DNA of 44,607 bases from Lachnospiraceae bacterium (lineage in GTDB: Bacteria > Bacillota > Clostridia > Lachnospirales > Lachnospiraceae): positions 1-44,607 of the forward strand of contig JAAWOU010000027.1 in assembly GCA_022799755.1 (NCBI GenBank), written 5' to 3'. The first letter of the stretch is position 1. Each line of letters opens with the position of its first letter. The notes beneath the pieces were generated by a model, which searched no databases, was not told where the DNA came from, and saw only the letters and a list, made by a program, of their open reading frames with translations. The position numbers and the translations under genes were made by a program. This document shows positions 24,057 through 32,909 of this stretch, one piece after another.

Positions 24057-27000
24057 ATGGTTCCCGGTCTCGGTGAAATCAGACAAATGGAACAATTGGC
24101 CGCAAGCGAAAATCCCACTGCCCGGGGGGCGTGGTGGATCATGCTCCAGACAGCCGAAAGTATATGCAATTATGCCAGCCTCAGAGATCCCATAAACAAT
24201 GCCTGTATACCGGAATTCTGGAGCCAGGCGGCAGCCGGCGTGGAGACCGTTCTCGGTCAGGAGAGCGCGCGTCCGCTCCCCTATGATGATCTGATGCAGA
24301 TGGTTTCCTTTTGCGGGGACCATCTGCAGGCTATCGCCAAAAGCCCCAGGCATAATCTGGTGAAAACGGACAAAATGGTTCGGCCGGAGAAAGCCCGGGA
24401 AATCGGTTACAAAACCATAAACTGGCTGGGAAAGCAGCCCGGGAAAACGGTCCGGGAGAAAATGGCCGGCAGGCAGAAGCTCTTGACCCAGGTCAAAGAG
24501 TACAGCTATGATATCAGGGAAAACCAGGTTGCGATGATGCTGTATCGTCAGATTATGCGCAGGGTTGCGGACCGTATCAATCATGGGACCAAGACAGGTG
24601 CATACGACGAATGCAGCTGCGCGCAGATAGAACAGATGCTCAGGATCAAGAAGCTGCTCCGGGAATCGCCATTGGGTTCTGTAGCGCCTAAGAACCATAC
24701 GCAGGCCAACAATGCCCTCTTATCCGATAAGCATTATTCCGTGATATGGCGGGCTTACATGGATATGTACCGGTTTGACATGAGACAGGAAAGCCGATGG
24801 AAGCAGGGGCTTGCTCTTTACGTAAGGGCTGTCTTCCTGGCTATCAATGCAAAACTGCTTTCTTTTAACGACGTATATGTAGTGGAAGATCGTGTGAAAC
24901 TGAATGACGCCGAAGATTGGAAAGCGTCATATGTGGTGGGGTATCATTCCGATATTCCATATATTGCGGAAGTTTTTCTTTCCCCCAAACGCATCACAAT
25001 CCGCATATATAATGCCCCGCTGAATGGCATGTTTGAACCGAAACACAGGAAAGAACTTCAGATTACATTTACGGATGCAGTATCGAAAGAGAAGCTGAAA
25101 GCGCATCGCGGCACGCCCATATCCGTGGAGCTTAGGGAGGACGGACAGAGGACATCAGACCTGTATTACGCGGATTTTTCCTGCATAAGAGCTTTATCGG
25201 TTCTGTGTGCGGAGAAAATATTTTCTTTCGCGGACATAGAGCGGACAGAGCGCACAGAGGATGACTTTGTCCGGAAAGGGTTTGCGGCATCAGCGGCCTT
25301 TGATATTGTGGGGGATGGGATCCGGCTTGGACTCTCGGATCATGAGATGGGCAGTCTGGACAGATTCTATTCCGGGAGCGCTGTGGTATACAAAAATAAG
25401 GACAATACGGCTGCGGTATATCCCGGAGGATGCAAAAGCGTCCATCTGCAGGCGGAAGAACAGATTGCGGTCAGGGATGCGGTTCTGTCAGAGGATAGCA
25501 GGGGATTAAAGGCTGCGCTGGATGAAATTTACGGGAAGCTGACTTTGAACCAGGATGATTATTTCTTTTATCTGGTTCCGGACGCTTTGGAGGAGCTGCG
25601 GCAGAGAGACTTGAAGCAATGTGTGAAAGGCTGTTTTGCCAGGACATTTCCGGTATGGAGAAGCGTAGCTGCGCTGGTTCCCTGGCTGACGGATCCGGAA
25701 TATGAGTTTGCTGAAGACAGCGTTTTCGTATATATGGATCTGGTGGGGGATACTGCGACTGCAGGCATGATGACGATTCATTATGAAGATGCTCTTGGGA
25801 ATTATACCTGCAATCATTTCCCGCCCTTTCCCCAGATTGAAGAAGGGGATGCCATTACGGAGGACGCATTCTGCGCTTCCTATGTGAGGGAATATGCGAA
25901 GAAGCGTAAAATCAGCATTCAGGATGAGGAGGTGGAGCGTCTCGTAAGAGAGCATGCGGTTCGGGAATTGATGCTGGGAAGATCTTGTGCAAACGCTTTT
26001 TTTCACAGGAATGGCAGGATTGTTCTCTTTCAGATCACTTATGACCAGGAAGTGGTAAACAGATGTGCTTTGCAATGGCAGGAGGGAATTCGGAAATTTT
26101 GGAATAAGATGCAAAGCCGACTGGGGAGAAATCAGGTGAATTATGTCTGTTTTATTTCGGATTTACTGACAGAGGCGGATATGCGGTCTGTGAACATAGG
26201 GTGGAATAAACTCAGCGGAATTTTTCAGAGCACCTCAGAGGTACTGCTGAAAGGCGCATTGATTTACAGGGACCGTCTGAATAACCACCTGCCGATCTGG
26301 ACCGAGTACCTGCCGAAGCTTTGCCTGAAGATCCCCATCGAGGGAAGATACGTGGACTGGGATCTGATCGATGAGAATACAGCGATTGATGTCATGGAGG
26401 AAGACACCGAATTTCCGGTAAAAGAGCCCAGGCCTCTGCGGCTTCATGCAGGGGCAGCAGAGTATCATTTCGACCTGAAAAAGGAGGATATCAGCAGGAG
26501 ACCGTCGCTTATGGAAGCGTATATTCCGCTAAGAGAGGAACTGACACAGGATGTGGACGTCAATCTGTTCGTCAGATATAAGTATGGGTATGACAATAGC
26601 TATGAACTGATTCTGAGGCCGGTAAATGCCAAGGACGCCCCCTTTGACGAGATTGTTGCGCAGTGGCGCAGCGGATACCGGGAGATCAAAGGCATAGGCG
26701 GACCGAAATTCCCGCCGCTGAAGAGCAGCGAGGAGATCCAAAATGAGGTTAAGAGAATCGGGAATAGTTTCATGAAAACGGGCAATTTTCTATATCGTTA
26801 TCTGGGATACCAATATGCATTTGAAACGGTATCCGAGAAACCCGTGATTGAGAATGCCTGCAAGTTTCTTACAATCAATACATTTAAGCTGAGGGAAATG
26901 CTCAGGTATTATGAGCGGAACAAGGAGGTCGAAGAATTCGCAGACTGGTTTTTCAACAGCGATCTGTATGAAATTTGTCTGGATCTCATGTACCTTGAGG

Positions 27001-27731
27001 GACTGAAATTTGTTTCGGAGGAGTTCCTGGAAGACTATGAAGACAAAGATGAAATGAAAAATCTGCGAAGCAGTGCGATGCAGCTGATATATTCCTTTGG
27101 AGCCTATGTGCCGGATGAACTGCAGCAGTATATGGTGGAAAACTATCATGATTTGGATATCAAATATAAGGAAAGCATTCTGTTTAATCTGCTGTATATG
27201 AACACGGAGCATGATGCTGTATGGAATCTGCTGTTGGAGCTTTTCCGGAATAACCTTTCCGGGGTGATACGCTACAATGTAAGAAACTTATCAAATCTAT
27301 GCTGGTGCGACAAGGCTATGATTTTTAAGCTTGGACGGTATCCGGCGCTTGTGAGAGAAATTGTCAATGCTTCTGTCAATGAGATGAAAAGGCTGGGGAC
27401 GATAACGCCAAAGAACGAATCTTACGCGAAATTTAGAAAGCGGTATCTGGCGGTCATAGAGGTGATCCTGGCAATTTTAAGGCTGCGGGAAGATCCTGAT
27501 TTCAACATCCTGACAGCCGGAACAAAAGAGGCGAAAGATCTGGCGGAACTCATCCGTAAGGTTGATGTCATTATGGAGTCTCCGGAGTCAAGGATTAAGC
27601 TTCTGGTGGACAAACCGGAAGCGCTGCGGAACATGAGCGATATTGCCTATGCAATAGACATGTATTTAACAGGTAACGAAGGAGTGGACTCAATAGAGGT
27701 ACTTAGCGTAGAGTCCGATAGTGATATATGA
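24057..27731 (+). CDS. Unknown 1225-aa protein, partner of the McrB-like NTPase
   Basis: I do not recognise a full-length family. The position directly after an McrB-like gene is where McrC or DUF2357 proteins usually lie, and an N-terminal segment (QVKEYSYDIRENQVAMMLYR, about 150-170) resembles the conserved start of DUF2357 proteins. I cannot find a PD-(D/E)XK nuclease motif. A central segment reads YLVPDALEELRQRDLKQCVK then RTFPVWRSVAALV, and near 840 VNLFVRYKYGYDNSYELILR looks like a beta domain. The C-terminal 350 residues are helical repeats. Alternative starts are ATG 24051 and GTG 24048; 24057 has the best spacing from GAGGAG. The MYG1 gene overlaps by 4 bp. Confidence 0.72.
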   Translation: MVPGLGEIRQMEQLAASENPTARGAWWIMLQTAESICNYASLRDPINNACIPEFWSQAAAGVETVLGQESARPLPYDDLMQMVSFCGDHLQAIAKSPRHNLVKTDKMVRPEKAREIGYKTINWLGKQPGKTVREKMAGRQKLLTQVKEYSYDIRENQVAMMLYRQIMRRVADRINHGTKTGAYDECSCAQIEQMLRIKKLLRESPLGSVAPKNHTQANNALLSDKHYSVIWRAYMDMYRFDMRQESRWKQGLALYVRAVFLAINAKLLSFNDVYVVEDRVKLNDAEDWKASYVVGYHSDIPYIAEVFLSPKRITIRIYNAPLNGMFEPKHRKELQITFTDAVSKEKLKAHRGTPISVELREDGQRTSDLYYADFSCIRALSVLCAEKIFSFADIERTERTEDDFVRKGFAASAAFDIVGDGIRLGLSDHEMGSLDRFYSGSAVVYKNKDNTAAVYPGGCKSVHLQAEEQIAVRDAVLSEDSRGLKAALDEIYGKLTLNQDDYFFYLVPDALEELRQRDLKQCVKGCFARTFPVWRSVAALVPWLTDPEYEFAEDSVFVYMDLVGDTATAGMMTIHYEDALGNYTCNHFPPFPQIEEGDAITEDAFCASYVREYAKKRKISIQDEEVERLVREHAVRELMLGRSCANAFFHRNGRIVLFQITYDQEVVNRCALQWQEGIRKFWNKMQSRLGRNQVNYVCFISDLLTEADMRSVNIGWNKLSGIFQSTSEVLLKGALIYRDRLNNHLPIWTEYLPKLCLKIPIEGRYVDWDLIDENTAIDVMEEDTEFPVKEPRPLRLHAGAAEYHFDLKKEDISRRPSLMEAYIPLREELTQDVDVNLFVRYKYGYDNSYELILRPVNAKDAPFDEIVAQWRSGYREIKGIGGPKFPPLKSSEEIQNEVKRIGNSFMKTGNFLYRYLGYQYAFETVSEKPVIENACKFLTINTFKLREMLRYYERNKEVEEFADWFFNSDLYEICLDLMYLEGLKFVSEEFLEDYEDKDEMKNLRSSAMQLIYSFGAYVPDELQQYMVENYHDLDIKYKESILFNLLYMNTEHDAVWNLLLELFRNNLSGVIRYNVRNLSNLCWCDKAMIFKLGRYPALVREIVNASVNEMKRLGTITPKNESYAKFRKRYLAVIEVILAILRLREDPDFNILTAGTKEAKDLAELIRKVDVIMESPESRIKLLVDKPEALRNMSDIAYAIDMYLTGNEGVDSIEVLSVESDSDI

Positions 27732-28570
27732 TAAGAATTCCAAAGGAAGCAATGACGCATGGGGGACGTTTCCATGCGGATGATGTCTTTTCTGCGGCAT
27801 TGCTTCAAATTATGAATCCCGGGATTCGGATTGTGAGACGCAATCAGGCGCCTGAGGGATATGAGGGTCTTGTCTTTGACTTAGGGGACGGGGCATACGA
27901 CCATCACGGCGAAAGGGCCCGGTTTCGGGAAAACGGAGTCAGGTACGCCTCGTTTGGCTTACTCTGGAAAGAATACGGCTGTCTGCTTGTAAGCGAAAAG
28001 GAGGCAAAGACATTTGACAAGAGCTTTGTGCAGCCCTTGGACCAGCAGGACAACTATGGCGGCAGTAATCTGCTTTGCAGGGCGATCACACAGTTTAATC
28101 CGAAATGGGATGAGGAAGACGGGGATTTTGACCGCAGTTTCTTCAGGGCGGTGGAGATTGCAAAGCAGATCCTGGAGAATGAGTTTAAGAGTATGCACAG
28201 TACGGAGCATGCGGAAAAAACAGTGCTGGAATGTCTGAAGAAAGCACAAGACGGGATAGTGGTACTCCCAAAAGGGATGCCCTGGAAAGCCCTGCTCATT
28301 CCGGAGGATGTTTATTATGTGGTCTATCCGTCGGCAAGGGGCGGGTACAATGCCCAGGCAGTCCCCGCTGCCGTGGATTCCCAGGAATGCAAAATGCCGT
28401 TTCCGGAGGAATGGAGAGGAAAGCGGGCAGAACTGGACGGGCTGACAGGTATCAGAGGACTGACCTTTTGCCATGAACATGGTTATTTGCTTGGAGCCAC
28501 GGAGCAGGAAAATGCTGTCAGGGCATGCCGAATGTCATTAAAAATCGCCGGGGCGGCCAAGATTTTGTAG
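27728..28570 (+). CDS. MYG1-family (UPF0160) predicted metal-dependent exonuclease
   Basis: 280-aa protein of the MYG1/UPF0160 family, related to DHH phosphoesterases; the eukaryotic relative MYG1 is a 3'-5' RNA exonuclease. Metal-site motifs: THGGRFHADDVF (10-21), YDHHG (57-61) and PLDQQDNYGG (103-112). The length is somewhat shorter than the ~320 aa usual for the family. It overlaps the previous gene by 4 bp (ATGA) and closes the operon; the next regulon box contains its TAG stop. A later in-frame ATG at 27752 is also preceded by AAAGGA and could be the start. A MYG1 protein as part of an McrB-like operon is unusual. Confidence 0.82.
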   Translation: MIRIPKEAMTHGGRFHADDVFSAALLQIMNPGIRIVRRNQAPEGYEGLVFDLGDGAYDHHGERARFRENGVRYASFGLLWKEYGCLLVSEKEAKTFDKSFVQPLDQQDNYGGSNLLCRAITQFNPKWDEEDGDFDRSFFRAVEIAKQILENEFKSMHSTEHAEKTVLECLKKAQDGIVVLPKGMPWKALLIPEDVYYVVYPSARGGYNAQAVPAAVDSQECKMPFPEEWRGKRAELDGLTGIRGLTFCHEHGYLLGATEQENAVRACRMSLKIAGAAKIL

Positions 28571-28608
28571 GTTTTTCAGAGAGAATCCCTTATACGGTTT
28601 GATAAAAT
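28565..28608 (+). promoter_or_regulatory. Regulon promoter box 4 (biosynthesis-like operon)
   Basis: TTGTAGGTTTTT at 28565-28576 and TAAAAT at 28603-28608, 38 nt start to start, no -35. It overlaps the MYG1 stop codon. It is the strongest sign that the following six genes belong to the same regulon as the TerY-P genes. A 14-codon frame (28653-28697) in the leader overlaps the next start codon. Confidence 0.75.
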
Positions 28609-28693
28609 ATACCTGTAAAAATCCTGTGAGGTGATAAAAAGGATAAGGACCGATGCCGGCTGGGAAAGATAAGAACAGAAAGGGGAATGGGAA

Positions 28694-29437
28694 ATGAAAG
28701 CCGCAGACGCGCTGCATTTGACAGCGGAAATGAGAGATTTTTCAAAGGAAAGAGAACTGGGACTTTTGATTGTGGGTTCAACCGGCTACAGAAGTGCCTT
28801 TCTGCATTCGGAGGCATTTGCGCTGTGCGATGATCTTGATTGTATCTTTGTCTATGAACGGATCCCGCAGCTCGAAGGCATTCCGTACTTGAGAGATGAG
28901 TTTGTCCGGACAGCCGGGGATATGACAGAGCAGGGAAAAGCGGATATGTTCTCTACAAAATTTGTAAGGAATGGGATTCAGGTTTCCGCAGATTTTATTT
29001 CTATGTCGTATCTGGAAGGGATTCTGGCGGACTGCCCCGCAGGCACATCCACGTTTAGAAACAAATTGACTGACGCGGTGGAAAAATCCGAAAATACTTA
29101 CTGCAATATCCGCGGAGAGAACGCGGTATACCAAAAGCCCTGTGAAGAATACGGGGATTACAGGATATACAGGCTGCCTATCCATTGGTATTATAATGGA
29201 GAGTACTATCCGGGGGTACTGTTAAACAAGTTTTTGTACAATCCTTTTGCAGGAAATATATCTCCAAAGCAGGAGGCCTTGATCAAAGGGATACAGGCCG
29301 ATATATATGACTATTGCAGCAAGATAGAGGACAAAACAGACAGGAAGAGGCGGCTGTTCAACACCGCGTACAAAAGAAGCGAATTCTCAGAGGAAACCCA
29401 ATATTTCCTGATGTCAATGAAAGGGGGCAGTATATGA
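28694..29437 (+). CDS. Nucleotidyltransferase-like protein
   Basis: 247-aa protein with the signature of the pol-beta nucleotidyltransferase superfamily: VGSTGYRS (27-34) and, after a short helix, ALCDDLDCIFVY with Asp47 and Asp49 as likely metal ligands. The rest, including ADFISMSYLEGIL and RLPIHWYYNGEYYPGVLLNK, matches no family I can name. It could transfer a nucleotide to a small molecule, RNA or protein; the neighbours favour a small molecule. AAGGGGAATGGGAA precedes the ATG. The next gene begins within its stop codon (4-bp overlap). Confidence 0.72.
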   Translation: MKAADALHLTAEMRDFSKERELGLLIVGSTGYRSAFLHSEAFALCDDLDCIFVYERIPQLEGIPYLRDEFVRTAGDMTEQGKADMFSTKFVRNGIQVSADFISMSYLEGILADCPAGTSTFRNKLTDAVEKSENTYCNIRGENAVYQKPCEEYGDYRIYRLPIHWYYNGEYYPGVLLNKFLYNPFAGNISPKQEALIKGIQADIYDYCSKIEDKTDRKRRLFNTAYKRSEFSEETQYFLMSMKGGSI

Positions 29438-30372
29438 AAAAGACAGTTTTAGTCACCGGCTGTAACGGCTTTATCGGGAAAGCGTTTATCAAACGCTTTT
29501 CTAAAAAGTACCAAATCATCGGAATCGATAAGGTCATGTCTGTAGAAAAGGCAAATGATTTTTCGGAGCATATTCTGGATGTTTGTGATACGGAGGGACT
29601 TCGGAGGATTTTCAGAGACCACACGATTGATGTTGTGATCCACACGGCAGCGGAAAAGTCCCTGATAAAATGTGAAAATGACAGAGAAAATGCATATACA
29701 GTCAATTACCTGGCATCTGTGGAGCTTCTCCGCCTTGCCGGGGAGGCGGGAAGTAAATTTATATTTATCTCCAGCGACCAGGTATTTGACGGAACAGGAA
29801 GTATGTACTCTGAGCGTTCGCCTGTAAATGCCATTAATTACTATGGCAGGCTGAAGATACTGACGGAACATCAGCTGCTTCAGCATCCGGGCGCTGCCAT
29901 ATGCAGGACAGCGCTGGTTTTCGGAGATATTCCAAAAGAACAGAGGGAATATTTCGACGAAATAAAATATAATGAAACCCTTGCGGTACAGGGATTTATC
30001 GTACAACAGACGCTGGCATGCCTGAAAACCGGAAAGACCTTAATCCTGCCGGATGATGAATTTGTCAGTCCCACGCATGTATCTCTTTTGGCGGATCAGC
30101 TGGATCATGTGATCATGCAGGATGCCTCCGGAATATTACATTGCTGTGGGAAAGACCGTATCAGCCGGTATGAGATGGGAAAACGGATAGCGGCCCGGTT
30201 CCGCATAGAAGATTTTTCATGCATTAAGAGAAAAGGCATGTGGGACCCGCTTCGTCCTAAGGATGTTTCACTGGACTGTTCCTATACGGAATCGGTATTA
30301 GGCATGGAGTTTATGAGCTTTTCACAAATGCTTCAGAGCTATGTCAGGGAGGATACAGATGGAGAAATATAA
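29434..30372 (+). CDS. RmlD-like NAD(P)-dependent sugar reductase
   Basis: 312-aa extended short-chain dehydrogenase/reductase. The cofactor loop is VTGCNGFIG (7-15). The catalytic Tyr137 and Lys141 lie in YYGRLK, and SSDQVFDG (113-120) is typical of dTDP-4-dehydrorhamnose reductase relatives. It probably reduces a keto group on a nucleotide-linked sugar or related metabolite. A longer frame opens at 29314 inside the preceding gene, but the ATG at 29434 overlapping that stop codon is the natural start. The aminotransferase gene overlaps its end by 14 bp. Confidence 0.83.
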   Translation: MKKTVLVTGCNGFIGKAFIKRFSKKYQIIGIDKVMSVEKANDFSEHILDVCDTEGLRRIFRDHTIDVVIHTAAEKSLIKCENDRENAYTVNYLASVELLRLAGEAGSKFIFISSDQVFDGTGSMYSERSPVNAINYYGRLKILTEHQLLQHPGAAICRTALVFGDIPKEQREYFDEIKYNETLAVQGFIVQQTLACLKTGKTLILPDDEFVSPTHVSLLADQLDHVIMQDASGILHCCGKDRISRYEMGKRIAARFRIEDFSCIKRKGMWDPLRPKDVSLDCSYTESVLGMEFMSFSQMLQSYVREDTDGEI

Positions 30373-31537
30373 ATGGCCGCCTTATATACCTGAACTTGGA
30401 GATATGGTAAAGGCCTACATAGACGAGGGAAAGCCTTTATCCATACCGGATGAGAGCGGTATCATTCATGATCTTGAGAGAGAATTTGCCGGACTGCACT
30501 CGAAAAAATATGCACTTGCCGTATCGTCCGGAACGATGGCCCTGTATTCCGTATTTTTTGCCCTGAATCTCGGGCCGGAAGACGAGGTGATCTGTACTTC
30601 GTTCAGTTATCACGCCACAGCGGCGCCGCTTTTACACTTTGGGGTAAAAATCGTTTTCTGCGATGTGGAACCGGATACAGGCAATATCGACGTAAACAGG
30701 ATAGAGTCTCTCATTACCGGTAAGACGAAAGCAATTGTCACCAATGACCAGTGGGGACATCCCTGCCACAAGGAAGGGATTCTGGCAATCTGTCAGAAAT
30801 ATGACTTGAAATACATAGAGGACTGTTCACACGCGCATTTTGCCAAGTACAGGGACAGATATGTGGGTACATTCGGGGATGTCTCCTGCTATAGCTTACA
30901 GGGCAGGAAGCTGCTTTCCGGCGGAGAGGGCGGAATGCTGCTCACGGACAGTCAGGAAATCTATGAAAGGGCCGTGCTTTTGGGTCATAATTTGAAACGT
31001 CCCGGACAAAGTGTAAAGACCCCGTATTACAGGCCGCTGGACAGAACGGGATATGGGCTTAAGCTGAGGATGCATCCCCTGGCGGCGCTTATGGTCCGGC
31101 ACCAATTGACCCATTATTGCTTTGACTGGATAGCTTCCAGAAAAGAGACACTGGAATATTTCCAGGCAGGGTTTGAAGATACTTTCCTCATGCCAATGGA
31201 GAAAAGGGATTATGTTACTTCCATGGGGGCCTGGTATGGCTTTATGCCGCGCATCAAAGCAGACTGCCGGATCAATAAGGAACACTTCGTAAATTGGATG
31301 GTTGAAAAAGGGTTCCAGGTTTCCATACCCAAATCCGAGCCCATGACCCATTATGAGCTGTTTTGCCCGGGGAAATTTCCTGTAAGCTTATATGCCAAGC
31401 ATCCGATTACCAAATGTCCCAATGCGGATTTATATTATAATCAGATTCTTAGCTTTCCCACATTTTCGTTCCATGAATATGATTTGATTGATGACTATAT
31501 TGCCGCTATTCACGATTATATGAGGTTATTTTTATGA
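30359..31537 (+). CDS. DegT/DnrJ/EryC1-family PLP aminotransferase
   Basis: 392-aa sugar-type aminotransferase, using PLP to convert a keto sugar to an amino sugar. SSGTMALYSV (56-65) is the phosphate-binding turn, IEDCSHA has the pyridine-binding Asp155, and SLQGRKLLSGGEGG carries the Schiff-base Lys184. AGGGAGG precedes the ATG and the gene overlaps the reductase by 14 bp. Together with the reductase it suggests synthesis of an amino-deoxy-sugar or aminocyclitol-like compound. The family includes some dehydratases, but the active-site Lys here favours a transaminase. Confidence 0.87.
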   Translation: MEKYKWPPYIPELGDMVKAYIDEGKPLSIPDESGIIHDLEREFAGLHSKKYALAVSSGTMALYSVFFALNLGPEDEVICTSFSYHATAAPLLHFGVKIVFCDVEPDTGNIDVNRIESLITGKTKAIVTNDQWGHPCHKEGILAICQKYDLKYIEDCSHAHFAKYRDRYVGTFGDVSCYSLQGRKLLSGGEGGMLLTDSQEIYERAVLLGHNLKRPGQSVKTPYYRPLDRTGYGLKLRMHPLAALMVRHQLTHYCFDWIASRKETLEYFQAGFEDTFLMPMEKRDYVTSMGAWYGFMPRIKADCRINKEHFVNWMVEKGFQVSIPKSEPMTHYELFCPGKFPVSLYAKHPITKCPNADLYYNQILSFPTFSFHEYDLIDDYIAAIHDYMRLFL

Positions 31538-32907
31538 ATTTTCGGATTGGATTGGACCTGGATACGATCTTAAAAATGCATCCGCTGATATTTAATAATG
31601 CTTTCCCGCTGGAATCCTGTAAGAAAAAGGAAAGAGAGACCGAGCTGCTTTCTGTGGGATTCTATTCAGGTGACGAACTTGCAGGATACTGCGTAGTCAT
31701 TGCCGACAGCCGGAAAGGAATTCTGCGGCCCTGGGTGGGGGGAGTGCTGCCCTCCTTTCGGAACCAGGGATACTTTACGGGTTTTTACATGTATCTGACA
31801 GAGTATGCGGAAAAGAACGGATACCGGTATGTTGACGCGAATACGGACAATTATAAACCCGCCATGCTCAGAATGCTGATCAAGCTTGGATTTGACATTG
31901 TGGGAGTGGGGGAGACCGCTTATGGTGACGGATGCAAGATTAAGTTTCGCTATACCGTCCATGCCCCGGTTAAGCTGCGCATCAGCATTACGGACAAGTG
32001 TAATCTGAATTGCTTTTTCTGCCATCATGAGGGGATAGAGGCCTGCTGCGGGAATGAGGTTTCCATTCCGGATATGGAGCGTCTGCTGATCCAGGCAAAG
32101 AAACGCAACGCCGCAGAAATCACCATTACAGGCGGGGAACCCTTTGCCAGGCCGGATATCATTGACTATATTCTGCAGTATTGCTCCACATGGGGCAAAC
32201 CGCCTTTTATCAAAGTCATCACAAACGGTATTCTGGTAAAAGAAAAGCAGATGGAAAATATATCCCGATATAAAGGAAATCTGCGTTTCCATGTGTCTTT
32301 GCATGCGCTGGACGCGAAGACAGCGGAATGCATATACGGAAAAACGTATGATGTTTCGAGAGTAGAAAATACATTACGGCTGCTTGGCAAATATCAAATA
32401 CCGTTCCGGATAAACTGCACTGTACTAAAAGGCCTTAATGACAATGCAGGACAGATGAGAGACCTGATAGCCTATGGCGTAAACCACCATGCCAATGCAG
32501 TGCATTTTATGGAGCTGCTTGTGACGAAGCAGCAGAAAGAACTGCAGGGGTATTATACTGACTATGAGCAGATAAATAACGCATTGAAAGAAGCGCTTTC
32601 AGAATATGTGGTGGAAAAAGAGGAGGATACCGCAAAAAGACATACTTATAATATAGCGGATCACCAAAACGGAAGAATCGCAGTCTCCGCCTACAGACTG
32701 AGCTGCCGGGCAGGCTGCCAAAACTGCAGCCAAGAAAATGATATTACAATCGGAAGCGATTTCAGATGCTATCCGTGCTACCTGATGGCTGATAAGACCT
32801 GCGGAAATGCGCTTGTATCCCTGAATGAAGCTGTTTCGGAAAGGGAGCGATTTCTTCTGCAGCAGGACAGGCAATATGCAAATGCGCATCTGTATTGGGG
32901 AGAATGA
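31534..32907 (+). CDS. GNAT acetyltransferase-radical SAM fusion
   Basis: 457-aa fusion. Residues ~1-145 are a GNAT-type N-acyltransferase with the acyl-CoA loop around SFRNQGYFTGF (74-84). Residues ~147-457 are a radical SAM enzyme: CxxxCxxC as Cys156, 160, 163 (DKCNLNCFFC), TITGGEPF for the SAM-binding GGEP, and C-terminal cysteines (SCRAGCQNC, RCYPC) that may bind a second cluster as in MoaA-like proteins. No break in frame is seen at the join. I know of no characterised enzyme with this order, so the reaction is unknown; an acyl step and a radical step on the same substrate is a reasonable idea. It overlaps the previous gene by 4 bp. Confidence 0.83.
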   Translation: MNFRIGLDLDTILKMHPLIFNNAFPLESCKKKERETELLSVGFYSGDELAGYCVVIADSRKGILRPWVGGVLPSFRNQGYFTGFYMYLTEYAEKNGYRYVDANTDNYKPAMLRMLIKLGFDIVGVGETAYGDGCKIKFRYTVHAPVKLRISITDKCNLNCFFCHHEGIEACCGNEVSIPDMERLLIQAKKRNAAEITITGGEPFARPDIIDYILQYCSTWGKPPFIKVITNGILVKEKQMENISRYKGNLRFHVSLHALDAKTAECIYGKTYDVSRVENTLRLLGKYQIPFRINCTVLKGLNDNAGQMRDLIAYGVNHHANAVHFMELLVTKQQKELQGYYTDYEQINNALKEALSEYVVEKEEDTAKRHTYNIADHQNGRIAVSAYRLSCRAGCQNCSQENDITIGSDFRCYPCYLMADKTCGNALVSLNEAVSERERFLLQQDRQYANAHLYWGE

Positions 32908-32909
32908 CC

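Noticed and set aside
23748..24698. 316-codon minus-strand frame
   Set aside because: Spans the junction of the McrB-like gene and its partner on the other strand; no recognisable domain or ribosome site.
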